Below are positions 9,231-18,815 of a DNA stretch of 64,000 nt, piece by piece. The DNA lies in contig NZ_JACEFJ010000009.1 in NCBI RefSeq assembly GCF_015354735.1, positions 1 to 64,000 on the forward strand. The letters are read 5' to 3'. The DNA is from Pararhodonellum marinum. Its GTDB lineage: Bacteria > Bacteroidota > Bacteroidia > Cytophagales > Cyclobacteriaceae. Numbering within the stretch: position 1 is the stretch's first letter; each line of letters begins with the position of its first letter. The position numbers and the translations under genes were made by a program. Under the pieces are notes generated by a model, which was not told where the DNA came from, did no database searches, and was given only the letters and a program-made list of their open reading frames with translations.

Positions 9231-10428
9231 GGGTAAGATTGGGTTGGTTTTTGAGGATTTTTTCGAGTGTGTCAATAAAGGTTTCCAAATCAGCTTGTGG
9301 TATGTTCAATGGTGGAACAATTCTTAATACTGATCCCGCAGTGGCATTTGCAATGATGCCTTCTTCCATGAGCTTATGGACAATCGGAGCCACCTCCTGA
9401 TCAAACTGAACTCCGATCATAAGGCCCATTCCCCGAACTTCAAGGATGCATGGATGCGTTTGCTGAAGTTTGAGAAAAGCTTTTTTTAGCCAAGCCCCTT
9501 TTTTGGAGGCTTTAGTGCATAGCTTTTCATCGGAAATGACTTTTAGGGTAGCCAATGCCGCCGCTGCTGCTAGTGGATTACCACCAAACGTAGTCCCATG
9601 ATCTCCGTATTCTATGGCTTTGCTTACTTTTTCGTTACAAAGGAATGCACCAACAGGAAAACCTCCACCCAAGCCTTTGGCCAAAGTCATGATATCAGGC
9701 TGTACCCCATAATGATCTTTGGCAAACCAATGACCGGCTCTACCGATTCCACACTGAATTTCATCGAAAATCAGTAGTATATCATTTTCAGTACACCACG
9801 CTCTTACCGCTTTAAGGTAAGCCACTTTGGCTGGATTGATGCCACCTTCCCCTTGAATTGGCTCTAAGATGACTGCAGCCACTTCATCTGAAATTTTCGA
9901 TTTTAATTCCTCCAGTTCATTAAAGGCAACTTGTTCAAAGCCTGCCGGAATGGGTGCAAAACCGGTTTGGTATTTGGATTGCCCTGTTGCGATAGTTGCC
10001 AGAGTGCGGCCATGAAAGGAATTCTGCATCGAGATAATTTTCCCCCCTCTGCCTTTGGCGTGTGCATACCTTCTGGCAATTTTGAATGCTCCTTCCACTG
10101 ACTCAGCCCCACTGTTTGTCAGAAACACCTTTTCCAACCCAGTCAATTTCACGAGTAATTCACTAAGCGCAACTTGAGGGGGGCTGACAAAAAAATTGGA
10201 AACATGGATCAGTTCCTGAGCTTGTTCTTGGATGGCCTTTATAACTTTTGGATGGCAATGACCTACGTTGTTGACTGCTATTCCTGCCAATAGATCGATG
10301 TATTCTTTTCCGTTTGCATCCCAGAGTCTGCTTCCCCTTCCTTTTATGAAGGCCAAAGGAAACCTCTTGAATGTAGGCAGATAGTTTTTTTTGTCCAGTT
10401 CGTGTAGAGATTGGTTGGTAATATTCAT
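9217..10428 (-). CDS. argD: Acetylornithine aminotransferase
   Basis: 403 residues of a class III PLP aminotransferase. Visible marks are LLAGIAVNNVGHCHP near the N-terminus, SGAESVEGAFKIAR, the aspartate in LLIFDEIQCGIGR and the PLP lysine in DIMTLAKGLGGGFPVGA, followed by TTFGGNPLAAAAAL. Position between argB and argC supports acetylornithine as the main substrate; enzymes of this type often also act on succinyl-diaminopimelate in lysine synthesis. It starts 3 bases after the argB stop. Confidence 0.94.
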   Translation of the reverse strand: MNITNQSLHELDKKNYLPTFKRFPLAFIKGRGSRLWDANGKEYIDLLAGIAVNNVGHCHPKVIKAIQEQAQELIHVSNFFVSPPQVALSELLVKLTGLEKVFLTNSGAESVEGAFKIARRYAHAKGRGGKIISMQNSFHGRTLATIATGQSKYQTGFAPIPAGFEQVAFNELEELKSKISDEVAAVILEPIQGEGGINPAKVAYLKAVRAWCTENDILLIFDEIQCGIGRAGHWFAKDHYGVQPDIMTLAKGLGGGFPVGAFLCNEKVSKAIEYGDHGTTFGGNPLAAAAALATLKVISDEKLCTKASKKGAWLKKAFLKLQQTHPCILEVRGMGLMIGVQFDQEVAPIVHKLMEEGIIANATAGSVLRIVPPLNIPQADLETFIDTLEKILKNQPNLTHENL

Positions 10429-10431
10429 GGT

Positions 10432-11232
10432 TTAAAGGGTCAAAGTTGTTCCAATTGGTTTATTTTCAAGAAGGTAATCCGTCAATTGCTCCGGTTTGGT
10501 GCCGTTGAGGATTACTGCTTTGGGAACCTTTTTTAAAAGAGCCGCTTCACAGGCCTGGATTTTTGGAATCATGCCTCCGGTGATGTTTTGTTGATATTGA
10601 CTGGCAAGCTCAGGTTGTCTAAGGTAAGATATGATGGAGTTCGGGTCGGGATATTCTGCATACAGTCCATCTACATCTGTTAGCAATACAAAACGATCCA
10701 CTTGGAAAGCTGCAGCCAAAGCACCTGCAAAATTATCCCCATTGATATTATGGCCTTTTCCGTTTTGATCATCCGCTATACAGGTGACCACAGGAGTGAA
10801 ACCATTATCGGTCAAAACATGGATCAGAGAAGGATCTATGCTTTCAACTTCTCCAACTCGGCCTAGGTCAAACCGGTCTTCAGGAACGAGTTTTTTAGCC
10901 TTGACCAACATTCCGTCTCTTCCGCTGAGTCCAACAGCCTTCAAGCCTTTTAGATTCAATATGCCGACAAGGCTACAATTCACTTCTCCAACCAACGTTT
11001 TCTGTATTTCATTGAAGGCTTCCGGGGAAGTAATGCGTTGTCCTAGATGGAAATCTGATTTGATGTGGGATCTGGCCAGAGATTTATTGATAAATGGACC
11101 TCCCCCATGTACCAAAATTATCTGATGGCCAGCCTTTTTCAGCCTTCGGAGTTGGACGGCAATTTGGGATTGGGTTTTTGTATCAACCATGGCATTCCCT
11201 CCATACTTAATTAGAATTTTATGTTGAACCAT
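10432..11232 (-). CDS. argB: Acetylglutamate kinase
   Basis: 266 residues of the amino-acid kinase fold. LIKYGGNAMV and LVHGGGPFINKSL are the phosphate-binding glycine loops, and NINGDNFAGALAAAF and LLTDVDGLYAEYPDP are typical of ArgB. It phosphorylates N-acetylglutamate, usually the step inhibited by arginine; the N-terminal helix linked to arginine-sensitive hexamers is not evident. It is first in the argBDCJ operon. No argG, argF, argH or argA is nearby, so the rest of the pathway must be elsewhere. Confidence 0.94.
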   Translation of the reverse strand: MVQHKILIKYGGNAMVDTKTQSQIAVQLRRLKKAGHQIILVHGGGPFINKSLARSHIKSDFHLGQRITSPEAFNEIQKTLVGEVNCSLVGILNLKGLKAVGLSGRDGMLVKAKKLVPEDRFDLGRVGEVESIDPSLIHVLTDNGFTPVVTCIADDQNGKGHNINGDNFAGALAAAFQVDRFVLLTDVDGLYAEYPDPNSIISYLRQPELASQYQQNITGGMIPKIQACEAALLKKVPKAVILNGTKPEQLTDYLLENKPIGTTLTL

Positions 11233-11576
11233 GGGAATGATTTTTAAGTGAATTCGTTCGAGATTTTGAAACTTAAAAGGAAGTGCTAACCTTGTTTTAT
11301 GCTATTTTAAAGAAATAATATTTTGATTTTAACAGGAAAACAAGTTTTATACCAAATAAAGCAATAATGGTACCATGGGGTACTTCAATTCATTTAATTT
11401 AATTTGTAATAAAAAATTGGTTATATAATATAATAAAATATATAAATAATTTTATTTTAATGTGTTTATTTTAAAAGTCAGCCAAAGTGTCAATTTTTGG
11501 AAAGAAAAAATTTACTCTAATGAGGTCACGAATTGGAAAGCCTGGAGATTTTATTTAAAATCGATAGACTGAGATT
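11233..11576. other. Intergenic region upstream of argB
   Basis: About 340 bases without a convincing gene on either strand. The middle (about 11395-11480) is extremely A+T-rich. It must hold the argB operon promoter on the minus strand, but I could not find a good TAnnTTTG box. A short imperfect palindrome (GTACC-ATGG-GGTAC, about 11373-11387) is the only symmetric element I noticed. Confidence 0.4.
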
Positions 11577-12326
11577 TCAAAGAATCTGAAATGAGCGGAC
11601 ACTATAATCATCCAGCAAAGGATTTGAGGGATTCAGTTCAGTAATCAAGTAATGCACCTCTTCCAATCCACATGATTTAAATCGTTGTACCGTGTGAAGT
11701 TTGTCTGAAACAGAAAGGATAACCGTTTGTTTGGCGGCTCTGACCATGGCTTTTTTTACTTCAGCGACCTCTTCCTCAAATTCGGTCAGCCCTTCGGTAG
11801 GGTGAGAGTATCCCGTTCCTAAGAAGCACAAATCTACTTTGATTTCAGAAAGGGATTGGATCACAGAATTCCCTACAGCGAATTTAGCACCGTGAAGCAA
11901 ATGGCCGCCCAAGAAGATGACTTCTACGGTTGGGAATTCCATCAAATGCAATGCAATATGCAAGCTTGGAGTAAAAACCGTCAAAGTAAGTTTTTTTGGT
12001 AAAATCTTTACCAGTTCTAAATTGGTCGTGCCACCACTGATCAATAAGGTCTGCTCTTTTTTGATCAGGCTAAGTGCTTTGGATGCAATTGCCTTTTTCT
12101 TCTCGATAAGGAAAATGTTGGATTCCTTTGGATCTATCGAATTAAAACCATATGTGGTAGCTCCACCATGTACTTTTTTGATTTTTTTCACACTTTCCAA
12201 CTCCACCACATCTCTCCTTATGGTGTCTATGGAAACTTCCAACTGATTGGCCAGATCAATCAATAGCACGTTATTGTGCAAATACACCTGATCAAGGATG
12301 ATTTTCTGTCTTTCTTGCTTGAGCAT
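11577..12326 (-). CDS. DeoR family transcriptional regulator
   Basis: 249 residues, typical DeoR length. The N-terminal winged helix-turn-helix reads MLKQERQKIILDQVYLHNNV then LANQLEVSIDTIRRDVVELE, with the family's TIRRDV recognition helix. The C-terminal sugar-phosphate-isomerase-like sensor domain includes LISGGTTNLELVKIL, LGTGYSHPTEGLTEFEEEV and the SDKL motif. Members usually repress sugar or nucleoside genes and are released by a phosphorylated sugar. It is transcribed away from the adjacent susC operon, so it is the likely local regulator, though this is inferred only from position. Confidence 0.9.
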   Translation of the reverse strand: MLKQERQKIILDQVYLHNNVLLIDLANQLEVSIDTIRRDVVELESVKKIKKVHGGATTYGFNSIDPKESNIFLIEKKKAIASKALSLIKKEQTLLISGGTTNLELVKILPKKLTLTVFTPSLHIALHLMEFPTVEVIFLGGHLLHGAKFAVGNSVIQSLSEIKVDLCFLGTGYSHPTEGLTEFEEEVAEVKKAMVRAAKQTVILSVSDKLHTVQRFKSCGLEEVHYLITELNPSNPLLDDYSVRSFQIL

Positions 12327-12680
12327 AGCTGATTTGTGAAAAAAATCAAGTTACTAAAAACAGCAAAAAACAGCAACAAATAAGGTGTAAATTCCTGTTA
12401 ATGTAAATTTAAAAAAAATAAAACAGCATAAAATTGCAATTCCATCAATTTTTATTTTACTTGATATTTCCAATATACCCCATTTTCTTATAATCAATTA
12501 ATTGAAATATTAAATGAAACTCATATCATTTAATTAAAGCATATTATAAAAAGTAAAAATCATATCAATTATTATTTGATGATGAAAAAAGAAATTATAA
12601 CACTTTAAAAATAAATAAAGACCCATTAAACTACTTTTAATAAAATAAATAATCAATAAATGTAAAACTAATCTACCAAC
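12327..12680. promoter_or_regulatory. Divergent control region between DeoR gene and susC
   Basis: 354 strongly A+T-rich bases with no gene. They contain three direct copies of AACAGCA at 12359-12365, 12369-12375 and 12422-12428; the first two are one helical turn apart (10 bases) just upstream of the DeoR start. Spaced short repeats of this kind can be operators. TACTTTTA at about 12632-12639 is a one-mismatch -7 box for susC without a clear -33 partner. Confidence 0.4.
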
Positions 12681-15600
12681 ATGAAAAAACGTTTATCAAT
12701 GATCATTTTGCTGTTTTTGGGGGCTTTTTTGCAAGTTCTTGCCCAGACAGCAATTACTGGAAAGGTGGTTTCTTCTGACGACGGAGAAGAACTTCCTGGC
12801 GTAAATGTGGTTCTGAAAGGCACCAATACAGTGGCTATCACGGACATTGAAGGTAATTTTTCCATTACGGTGCCTTCTTCTGAGAGTGTGCTTCAGTTTT
12901 CCTACATCGGCTATCGGTCCAAAGAAGTCCGGGTGGGTACGCAGACTCAATTGGATGTGACCTTAGAGCCTACTTTAGAAGCGCTATCCGAAGTGGTGGT
13001 AACAGCTTTTGGTATAAAACAGGAGAAAAAATCATTGGGCTATGCCGTACAGGATGTGGACAGTAAACTCATCATGGAAACCAACCAACCCAATGCATTG
13101 AACGCGCTGAGAGGAAGGTTTGCCGGAGTCAACATTACCAGTAGTTCGGGTGCACCGGGCGCTGGAACAAACATAGTGATCAGAGGCATCAATTCCCTCA
13201 ACCCAAACGCAAACAACCAACCACTTTTTGTCATTGACGGTATCCCGGTTAGTAATGAAACGGACATAACAGGGGGCAGGGGAGGATCCAATTTCACCAA
13301 CACCAACAGGGCTGCGGACATTAATCCTGATGATATCGAAAACATCAGTATTTTGAAAGGACCTGCAGCATCAGTTCTATACGGTTTGAGAGCAGCCAAT
13401 GGTGCGGTACTGATTACCACCAAATCCGGAAAGAGTGGGAAGACTGTCTTTAACTTTCGTACCAGTTACAGTGCTGACGAGGTTGGTAAAAGGCCCCCGA
13501 TGCAGGACCGTTATTTGAGGGGCTTCAATGGCTTGTACAATCCCAATGATTATAGGGCTGATGGTCCGCCAATTCCGGAAGGAACACCCATTTATAACCA
13601 ATGGGATGAAACTTTTAATACTGGAAATCAATTCCAAAATGCCTTTTCTTTTTCAGGAGGTAATGACAAGGCTTCATTTTTCGGTTCTCTGTCTAGGTTG
13701 GATCAGTCTGGCGTGCTACCCAATTCAGATTTTGACAGGACTACTGTAAAGATATCCGGGTCTTTAAAGGCTACTGAAAGATTGACCATTGATGGCTCAG
13801 CTACCTATATCAATTCCAATGGTACCAATCCCCGAATGGGTGTGGGAGGTGCAGGGGTAATTTCTTACGCTTCGAGGTATGCTCCAGACGTAAACATCAG
13901 TGATTTTATCAATGCAGACGGCACACCAATCCGATATTCTACCCAACTGGATAACCCCCTGTATTTTGCCCAAAATGCATTTCAGGAAGAAACGTTAAAC
14001 AGGTTTCTGGGTAATCTGGGATTGAACTATGACATCAACGATTGGTTGAGCGTCAATTATAGAGTAGGCATTGACCAATATAGCAATGACAGATTTGTAC
14101 TGACCAGCCCCACTACGTTGATAGGAGCAGGCAGCAATGGTAGCATTTCAGAGCAGGTCATTGGCTATTCAGAAATCAACAGCAACCTCTTAATTACTGG
14201 CAGGAGACAATTGAGTGAAGATATATCAGCAACCATAACTTTAGGAAATCAGGTAACCACAATCAATTCTACCAATTTGACAGGTTCTGGGACCAATTTT
14301 GTTATTCCTGATTTCTGGTCTGTCAATAACCTCAGTCAGTACACAGCAAGGTCATTTCCTACCAGTAGGAGTATCATTGGGGTTTTTGCAGATGCCATGT
14401 TTGACTATAAGCAAACCCTTTACCTAAATGTAACAGGAAGGAATGACTGGTCATCCACACTTCCCAAGGCCAATCGTTCTTTCTTCTATCCTTCGGTAAG
14501 TATGTCTTATATTTTCACAGAGACATTTAGGCCAAGTTCCCCCAAAATACTTTCTTACGGTAAAGTAAGGGCTTCCTTTGCAGAAGTAGGAAAAGATGCT
14601 AATCCTTTCCTAATCGGAAATTATTACAGTACACTGGCTCCATTTAGAGGGGTTGTTGGCGTGGTGAGAAGCCCTACAATCGGTTCTGAAACACTCCGGC
14701 CAGAAAGGACTAGAGGTTTGGAATTCGGTATGGATTTGGGCATGTTCAACAATAGATTAAAACTTGATCTGACATATGCTATTCAATCCAGCGTTGACCA
14801 AATCGTTCCTATTCCTGTTTCTAGGGCAACTGGTTTCACCAATTTTGTAATCAATGCAGGAGAAATCAGAAACAACATCTGGGAATTGACTGCTGACGTA
14901 GCGGTGGTAAGAAATGAAAAATTCCAATGGAATTCTATCCTTAACTGGTCCAGGCTGAGGGGTAGGGTTGTTTCTTTACCGGATGGCTTGGAGCAGATTG
15001 TGTTTCAACCGGAAACCCCCTGGGTCAAGCAGCGTGTACAAGTGGGAGGACGCCCAGGTGACTGGTATGGTTGGCCACTCAGCCGGGTAGAGGACCCGAG
15101 CAGTCCTTTCTTTGGTGAATTGGTCATCGTCAACGGATATCCTGATGTAAATAACAACTGGAACGGAACCCCATTGGCTGAGGATTCCTACATTGGAAAT
15201 GCTTTTCCTGACTGGGAAGGTGGATGGAACAACTCCTTGCGGTATAAGAATTTCGAGTTTTCTTTTCTCTTTACTTTTAGAAAGGGGGGATATGTTTTTG
15301 ACATCAACAGGAGGTTGCGGTATGGTCAAGCAGGTGGAGAGGCGCCAACAGGCGCCGAGACCGAGCTCAGAAACAGACTGGTTGTTTTCAATGGGGTAAC
15401 CAACACGGGTTCAGTCGAGGCACCCGTTTGGGAACCGAATACCGCTGAGGTTCCAATCGGTGTGAGTAGCCTTTATGGCAATGCATTTCGTTATAGATTG
15501 GCTTCTGAATTCAACGGCTTTCAGGAAGCAAGTTGGCTGAGGCTTCAAAATGTGGCGCTCAATTACTCCCTTCCAGGTAGCTTGCTGAGTAAAACGCCAT

Positions 15601-15773
15601 TTACCCAGATCACTGCTTCTGTGACGGCCAACAACCTTTGGATTAGCACTCCCTTTATCGGGTTTGATCCGGAGCAAAGTGCTTACGGTCCCGGAAGTAA
15701 TGTTTTTGGCTATGTTGGTACCAATGTACCGGCAACCCGAAGCGTATTTTTCGGTCTGAATTTCACCTTCTAA
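12681..15773 (+). CDS. SusC/RagA family TonB-dependent outer membrane receptor
   Basis: 1030 residues. Signal peptide (1-21, ending VLAQ), then a carboxypeptidase-regulatory-like beta-sandwich (about 23-96: ITGKVVSSDDGEELPGVNVV ... FSYIGYRS), a plug domain beginning LSEVVVTAFGIKQEKKSLGY with VIRGINSLNPNANNQPLFV and LKGPAASVLYG, and a long beta-barrel ending in the aromatic C-terminus FFGLNFTF. It imports a ligand too large for porins across the outer membrane with energy from TonB/ExbBD, and pairs with the SusD-like lipoprotein encoded 6 bases downstream. The ligand is unknown; no glycoside hydrolase is encoded nearby, but a phosphoesterase is. Confidence 0.96.
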   Translation: MKKRLSMIILLFLGAFLQVLAQTAITGKVVSSDDGEELPGVNVVLKGTNTVAITDIEGNFSITVPSSESVLQFSYIGYRSKEVRVGTQTQLDVTLEPTLEALSEVVVTAFGIKQEKKSLGYAVQDVDSKLIMETNQPNALNALRGRFAGVNITSSSGAPGAGTNIVIRGINSLNPNANNQPLFVIDGIPVSNETDITGGRGGSNFTNTNRAADINPDDIENISILKGPAASVLYGLRAANGAVLITTKSGKSGKTVFNFRTSYSADEVGKRPPMQDRYLRGFNGLYNPNDYRADGPPIPEGTPIYNQWDETFNTGNQFQNAFSFSGGNDKASFFGSLSRLDQSGVLPNSDFDRTTVKISGSLKATERLTIDGSATYINSNGTNPRMGVGGAGVISYASRYAPDVNISDFINADGTPIRYSTQLDNPLYFAQNAFQEETLNRFLGNLGLNYDINDWLSVNYRVGIDQYSNDRFVLTSPTTLIGAGSNGSISEQVIGYSEINSNLLITGRRQLSEDISATITLGNQVTTINSTNLTGSGTNFVIPDFWSVNNLSQYTARSFPTSRSIIGVFADAMFDYKQTLYLNVTGRNDWSSTLPKANRSFFYPSVSMSYIFTETFRPSSPKILSYGKVRASFAEVGKDANPFLIGNYYSTLAPFRGVVGVVRSPTIGSETLRPERTRGLEFGMDLGMFNNRLKLDLTYAIQSSVDQIVPIPVSRATGFTNFVINAGEIRNNIWELTADVAVVRNEKFQWNSILNWSRLRGRVVSLPDGLEQIVFQPETPWVKQRVQVGGRPGDWYGWPLSRVEDPSSPFFGELVIVNGYPDVNNNWNGTPLAEDSYIGNAFPDWEGGWNNSLRYKNFEFSFLFTFRKGGYVFDINRRLRYGQAGGEAPTGAETELRNRLVVFNGVTNTGSVEAPVWEPNTAEVPIGVSSLYGNAFRYRLASEFNGFQEASWLRLQNVALNYSLPGSLLSKTPFTQITASVTANNLWISTPFIGFDPEQSAYGPGSNVFGYVGTNVPATRSVFFGLNFTF

Positions 15774-15779
15774 CCATCA

Positions 15780-17204
15780 ATGGAAAAAATCATGAAAAAG
15801 ATATTAATTCTTGTTTTCGCACTTTATCTGGTTTCCTGCGACAGCTTTTTGGATGTCAATCAGGATCCCGGTAGAATAACGGAAGATCAGGTCACTGTTC
15901 AAACCTTGCTTCCAGCTGCTATACGTAACACCGCAAGTGCCCAATTCGGTGCTTCCCAGTACGGTGTGCAATATCCACAATATCTAGGAGGTCAAGCCAT
16001 TAGCCAGTATACTCCCTACGGTTTTGACCAGATTTGGAGACCCTTGTATACGGATGTCATTCCAAGTTTACAGGAAATCATTGAAAGGGCTGAAGCCCAG
16101 GGGGCATTTAACTACAGCGGTGTGGCCAAGGTGCTGTTGGCGATGAACATGATGACGGCTACAGATATCTATGGAGATGTACCCTATACCCAGGCGAACC
16201 AAGGGACCACAAATCTCTATCCCTGTTATGATCCCATGCAGGAAATGTATGAGGTGCACATTCCGAATTTGATCAATGAAGCCATTGAGGAACTTCAAAG
16301 ACCACTTCCTGAATTGCCTTCACTAAGAAATGTAAGCAATGATTACATTTATGGTGGCAACTTGGCCAATTGGCTGAAAGCCGCATATGGGGTCAGGGCC
16401 AGGTATCATCTCCATCTTGCTGAGAAAAATCCATCTCTCCTGGCCAATGCGGTGGCCGATGCAGCCCTCTCTTTTACGAGCAATGCCGATGACCTGCAAT
16501 TGACCTATACGGAAGATATTCAAAATCCCTGGTTTTCCTTCCTTGGAAATGCGGTCAATAAAATCATGCAGCCTTCCACTTTCATCACCAACATGATGGA
16601 TGGTTCTGCCCAATACCCCGGTTTGGATGATCCCAGATTGCCTTTCTACATGAACAGCGCAGATCCGGACAATTACATTGCAGTGGTTCCCGGCCAATTG
16701 GTAGGGGATAATCCTGCGGTCAATGTGAATTTAACAGCTGATACTTGGTTCAGTAGAAATGTTGCACCCTTACAGATGCTGACTTTTGCCGAAATCGAAT
16801 TTATCAAGGCAGAAGCGCAGTTTGATTCCAACCGAGGGGCAGCTTATGATGCATACTTAAATGGTATCCGAGCGAGTATGGCCAAAGTAGGGGTTGCTGA
16901 AAGTGCGATCAACGCGTACTTGTCCGACCCTATGATAGCGACTGGGGCTGATAATTTGGAGTTAAAAGACATTATGCTTCAAAAATACATTGCTTTGTAC
17001 CTTCAAATCGAAACTTGGACGGATATGCGCCGCTACCAATATGATACTGAGGTGTATCCGGGTTTAGCCCAACCCATCTTGAATCAGATTCCTGGAAGCC
17101 CATGGATTCAGCGTTCCAATATCGCCGATGATGAACCGGGCACCAATACCTGCTTGCCAGAAGTACCTAATCAAGGAATCATTTTGTGGTTGTTCAACAA
17201 TTAA
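15780..17204 (+). CDS. SusD/RagB family outer membrane lipoprotein
   Basis: 474 residues from the ATG at 15780; the ATG at 15792 (MKKILILVFALYLVSC) is equally good and gives a standard signal. Lipobox LVSC is followed by DSFLDVNQDPGRIT, the typical SusD N-terminus. The helical TPR-like body includes LLAMNMMTATDIYGDVPY and ITFAEIEF-like LTFAEIEFIKAEA near the C-terminal third. It is the surface lid that captures the ligand for the adjacent SusC barrel. Confidence 0.95.
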   Translation: MEKIMKKILILVFALYLVSCDSFLDVNQDPGRITEDQVTVQTLLPAAIRNTASAQFGASQYGVQYPQYLGGQAISQYTPYGFDQIWRPLYTDVIPSLQEIIERAEAQGAFNYSGVAKVLLAMNMMTATDIYGDVPYTQANQGTTNLYPCYDPMQEMYEVHIPNLINEAIEELQRPLPELPSLRNVSNDYIYGGNLANWLKAAYGVRARYHLHLAEKNPSLLANAVADAALSFTSNADDLQLTYTEDIQNPWFSFLGNAVNKIMQPSTFITNMMDGSAQYPGLDDPRLPFYMNSADPDNYIAVVPGQLVGDNPAVNVNLTADTWFSRNVAPLQMLTFAEIEFIKAEAQFDSNRGAAYDAYLNGIRASMAKVGVAESAINAYLSDPMIATGADNLELKDIMLQKYIALYLQIETWTDMRRYQYDTEVYPGLAQPILNQIPGSPWIQRSNIADDEPGTNTCLPEVPNQGIILWLFNN

Positions 17205-17215
17205 TTTCCAAAGTC

Positions 17216-17671
17216 ATGAAAAAAATAAAAATATATTGCTTAGCCATACTGACCATGTTTGCGGGAGCCATTACTTCATGTGACATCGGCCCAACTGATG
17301 CGCTTTTGGATATCATCCAAGAGGACAAGGGGTATATTCCGGTCATTGCCAATTTTACTTTATCAGCTCCTGTGCCCACTGCAACCACCCCGGGAACCGA
17401 ATGTAGGTTTGACCTGAGGTATTGGTCTGAGGGCGAAATAGACAAAATTCGGTTTTGGGTAAAGGTAGGAGACGCAGCAGCAGTACAGGTTCAGGAGTCG
17501 GATTACCAACCTGCCTTTTCCAATGTTACCAAAACAGATTCTCTCCTGTTCAATTATACCATACCCAATGACGTGGCGGCAGGTACGGTCATAGGCGTAG
17601 AGGCAAGGGTGACCAACCAAAATTTACCTGATTATGCAGTGACACGGATTGTTAATGTAACTGTACAGTAA
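17216..17671 (+). CDS. Small SusCD-associated lipoprotein of unknown function
   Basis: 151 residues from the ATG at 17216; a longer reading would begin inside susD. Signal MKKIKIYCLAILTMFAGAIT with lipobox ITSC, then DIGPTDALLDIIQEDKGYIP. The mature part looks beta-rich and ends ARVTNQNLPDYAVTRIVNVT, like a single immunoglobulin/fibronectin-type domain. Its place after susD suggests a surface ligand-binding accessory (SusE/F-like position), but no family is recognised. The stop overlaps the next ATG by one base, so the two are coupled. Confidence 0.8.
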   Translation: MKKIKIYCLAILTMFAGAITSCDIGPTDALLDIIQEDKGYIPVIANFTLSAPVPTATTPGTECRFDLRYWSEGEIDKIRFWVKVGDAAAVQVQESDYQPAFSNVTKTDSLLFNYTIPNDVAAGTVIGVEARVTNQNLPDYAVTRIVNVTVQ

Positions 17672-18711
17672 TGACTTTTTTTAATCGGAGGGAATTTATC
17701 AAAAAAGTGGCCATTGCCGGGGCAGGAGTGGGAATTCCTGCTTCGGGAATAGCCTCTGCCCCAAAACGCGAAGATGCCTTTTCCTTTTTGCACCTTACGG
17801 ATGCACATGTCAGGAGGAAGCGGAAGGGCCATCTTGGATATGCCACCTGTGTGGAAAAAGTCAATGGACTGCCCAGAAAAGCAGACTTTATCCTTATGGG
17901 AGGAGATCAGGTTTTCGACGGCATGTACACGGAAAAAGAAGAATACCTGGATCAAATCGAAATATTTAAATCCGTGTCAGATGGATTTGAGATGCCTTAC
18001 TACCATTGCATTGGCAACCATGATGTCTTTGGAAGGAGCGCAAGGAGGAAAGTGCCAGCTGATGATCCGGACATAGGAAAGCAGTTGTATATGGATGCCT
18101 TTGGAATGGAAAGTCCCTATTACAGTTTTAACCACAAGGATTGGCATTTTGTAATATTGGATTCGCTTCTGGAAGTAGATTCCGATCACGGACCTTCCCA
18201 AACCCATGCCTTTGGGGAAGAGCAATTGGAATGGTTGAGGTTTGACTTGGGAGCGAATTATGGCAAACCAACAGTTATTGTTACCCATATCGCCGCATTC
18301 AACCATATCGGTCAGATGAATGCCAGTCCGGATTTGTTGGCAATGAACCACATGGTCGTATCAGACACCAGGGAATTCAGGCATATCATTGAGCGGCACC
18401 ATGTCAAAGCCGTCCTGCAAGGGCATAGCCATGTGCCGGAAGACTATGAATTCAACGGGATTTGGTACCTGACCAGTCAGTCGGTGAGTGCGGCCTGGTG
18501 GGGAGGCAATTGGAAAGGTTACAAGCCCGGATTCACCCAATTCCATGTGAAAGGAGAGGAGCTTTCCTGGGAAAAAATAGATTTCGATTGGGAAGCCCAA
18601 TTGGAACCTGAAGACGATCTGGAGCGGGATAGAATCCGGGAATATAAAACCTTTCAGGCGCAGCAGAAAAGGCTTTTGGAAGAGGAAAGAGATTCTGTTT
18701 ATTCTGGTTGA
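17671..18711 (+). CDS. Tat-exported calcineurin-like metallophosphoesterase
   Basis: 346 residues. N-terminal NRREFIKKVAIAGAGVGIPA is a twin-arginine-like signal. The two-metal phosphoesterase motifs appear in order: LTDAHV (DxH), GGDQVFD (GDxxxD), IGNHDVFG (GNHD), VTHIAAF, and LQGHSHVPE (GHxH). All expected metal ligands are kept. Such enzymes hydrolyse phosphomono- or diesters such as glycerophosphodiesters or nucleotides. Being last in a susC-susD-lipoprotein operon, it probably acts in the periplasm on the imported ligand, which would then be a phosphorylated compound. A strong terminator follows. Confidence 0.92.
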   Translation: MTFFNRREFIKKVAIAGAGVGIPASGIASAPKREDAFSFLHLTDAHVRRKRKGHLGYATCVEKVNGLPRKADFILMGGDQVFDGMYTEKEEYLDQIEIFKSVSDGFEMPYYHCIGNHDVFGRSARRKVPADDPDIGKQLYMDAFGMESPYYSFNHKDWHFVILDSLLEVDSDHGPSQTHAFGEEQLEWLRFDLGANYGKPTVIVTHIAAFNHIGQMNASPDLLAMNHMVVSDTREFRHIIERHHVKAVLQGHSHVPEDYEFNGIWYLTSQSVSAAWWGGNWKGYKPGFTQFHVKGEELSWEKIDFDWEAQLEPEDDLERDRIREYKTFQAQQKRLLEEERDSVYSG

Positions 18712-18756
18712 ATCCAATAAATTTCGGTTTCTTCCACCTTCATGATTTTAAAAACA

Positions 18757-18789
18757 GAAAGCAAACCTTTGCAAGGTTTGCTTTTTTTG
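18757..18789 (+). terminator. Rho-independent terminator of the susCD operon
   Basis: Ten-base perfect stem 18760-18769 / 18773-18782 (AGCAAACCTT with AAGGTTTGCT), 3-base loop TGC, then a T run to 18788. It lies about 46 bases after the phosphoesterase stop; flanking A's make it partly functional in both directions, toward the convergent M23 gene as well. Confidence 0.85.
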
Positions 18790-18815
18790 GTTTCTGCTAA
18801 GAATTAACCCAACGT

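Noticed and set aside
11373-11387. Possible ArgR operator upstream of argB
   Set aside because: The palindrome is short and imperfect and does not match an ARG box I can name.
13032-13637. Several antisense frames inside susC
   Set aside because: All lie within conserved plug-domain sequence of a clear SusC gene.
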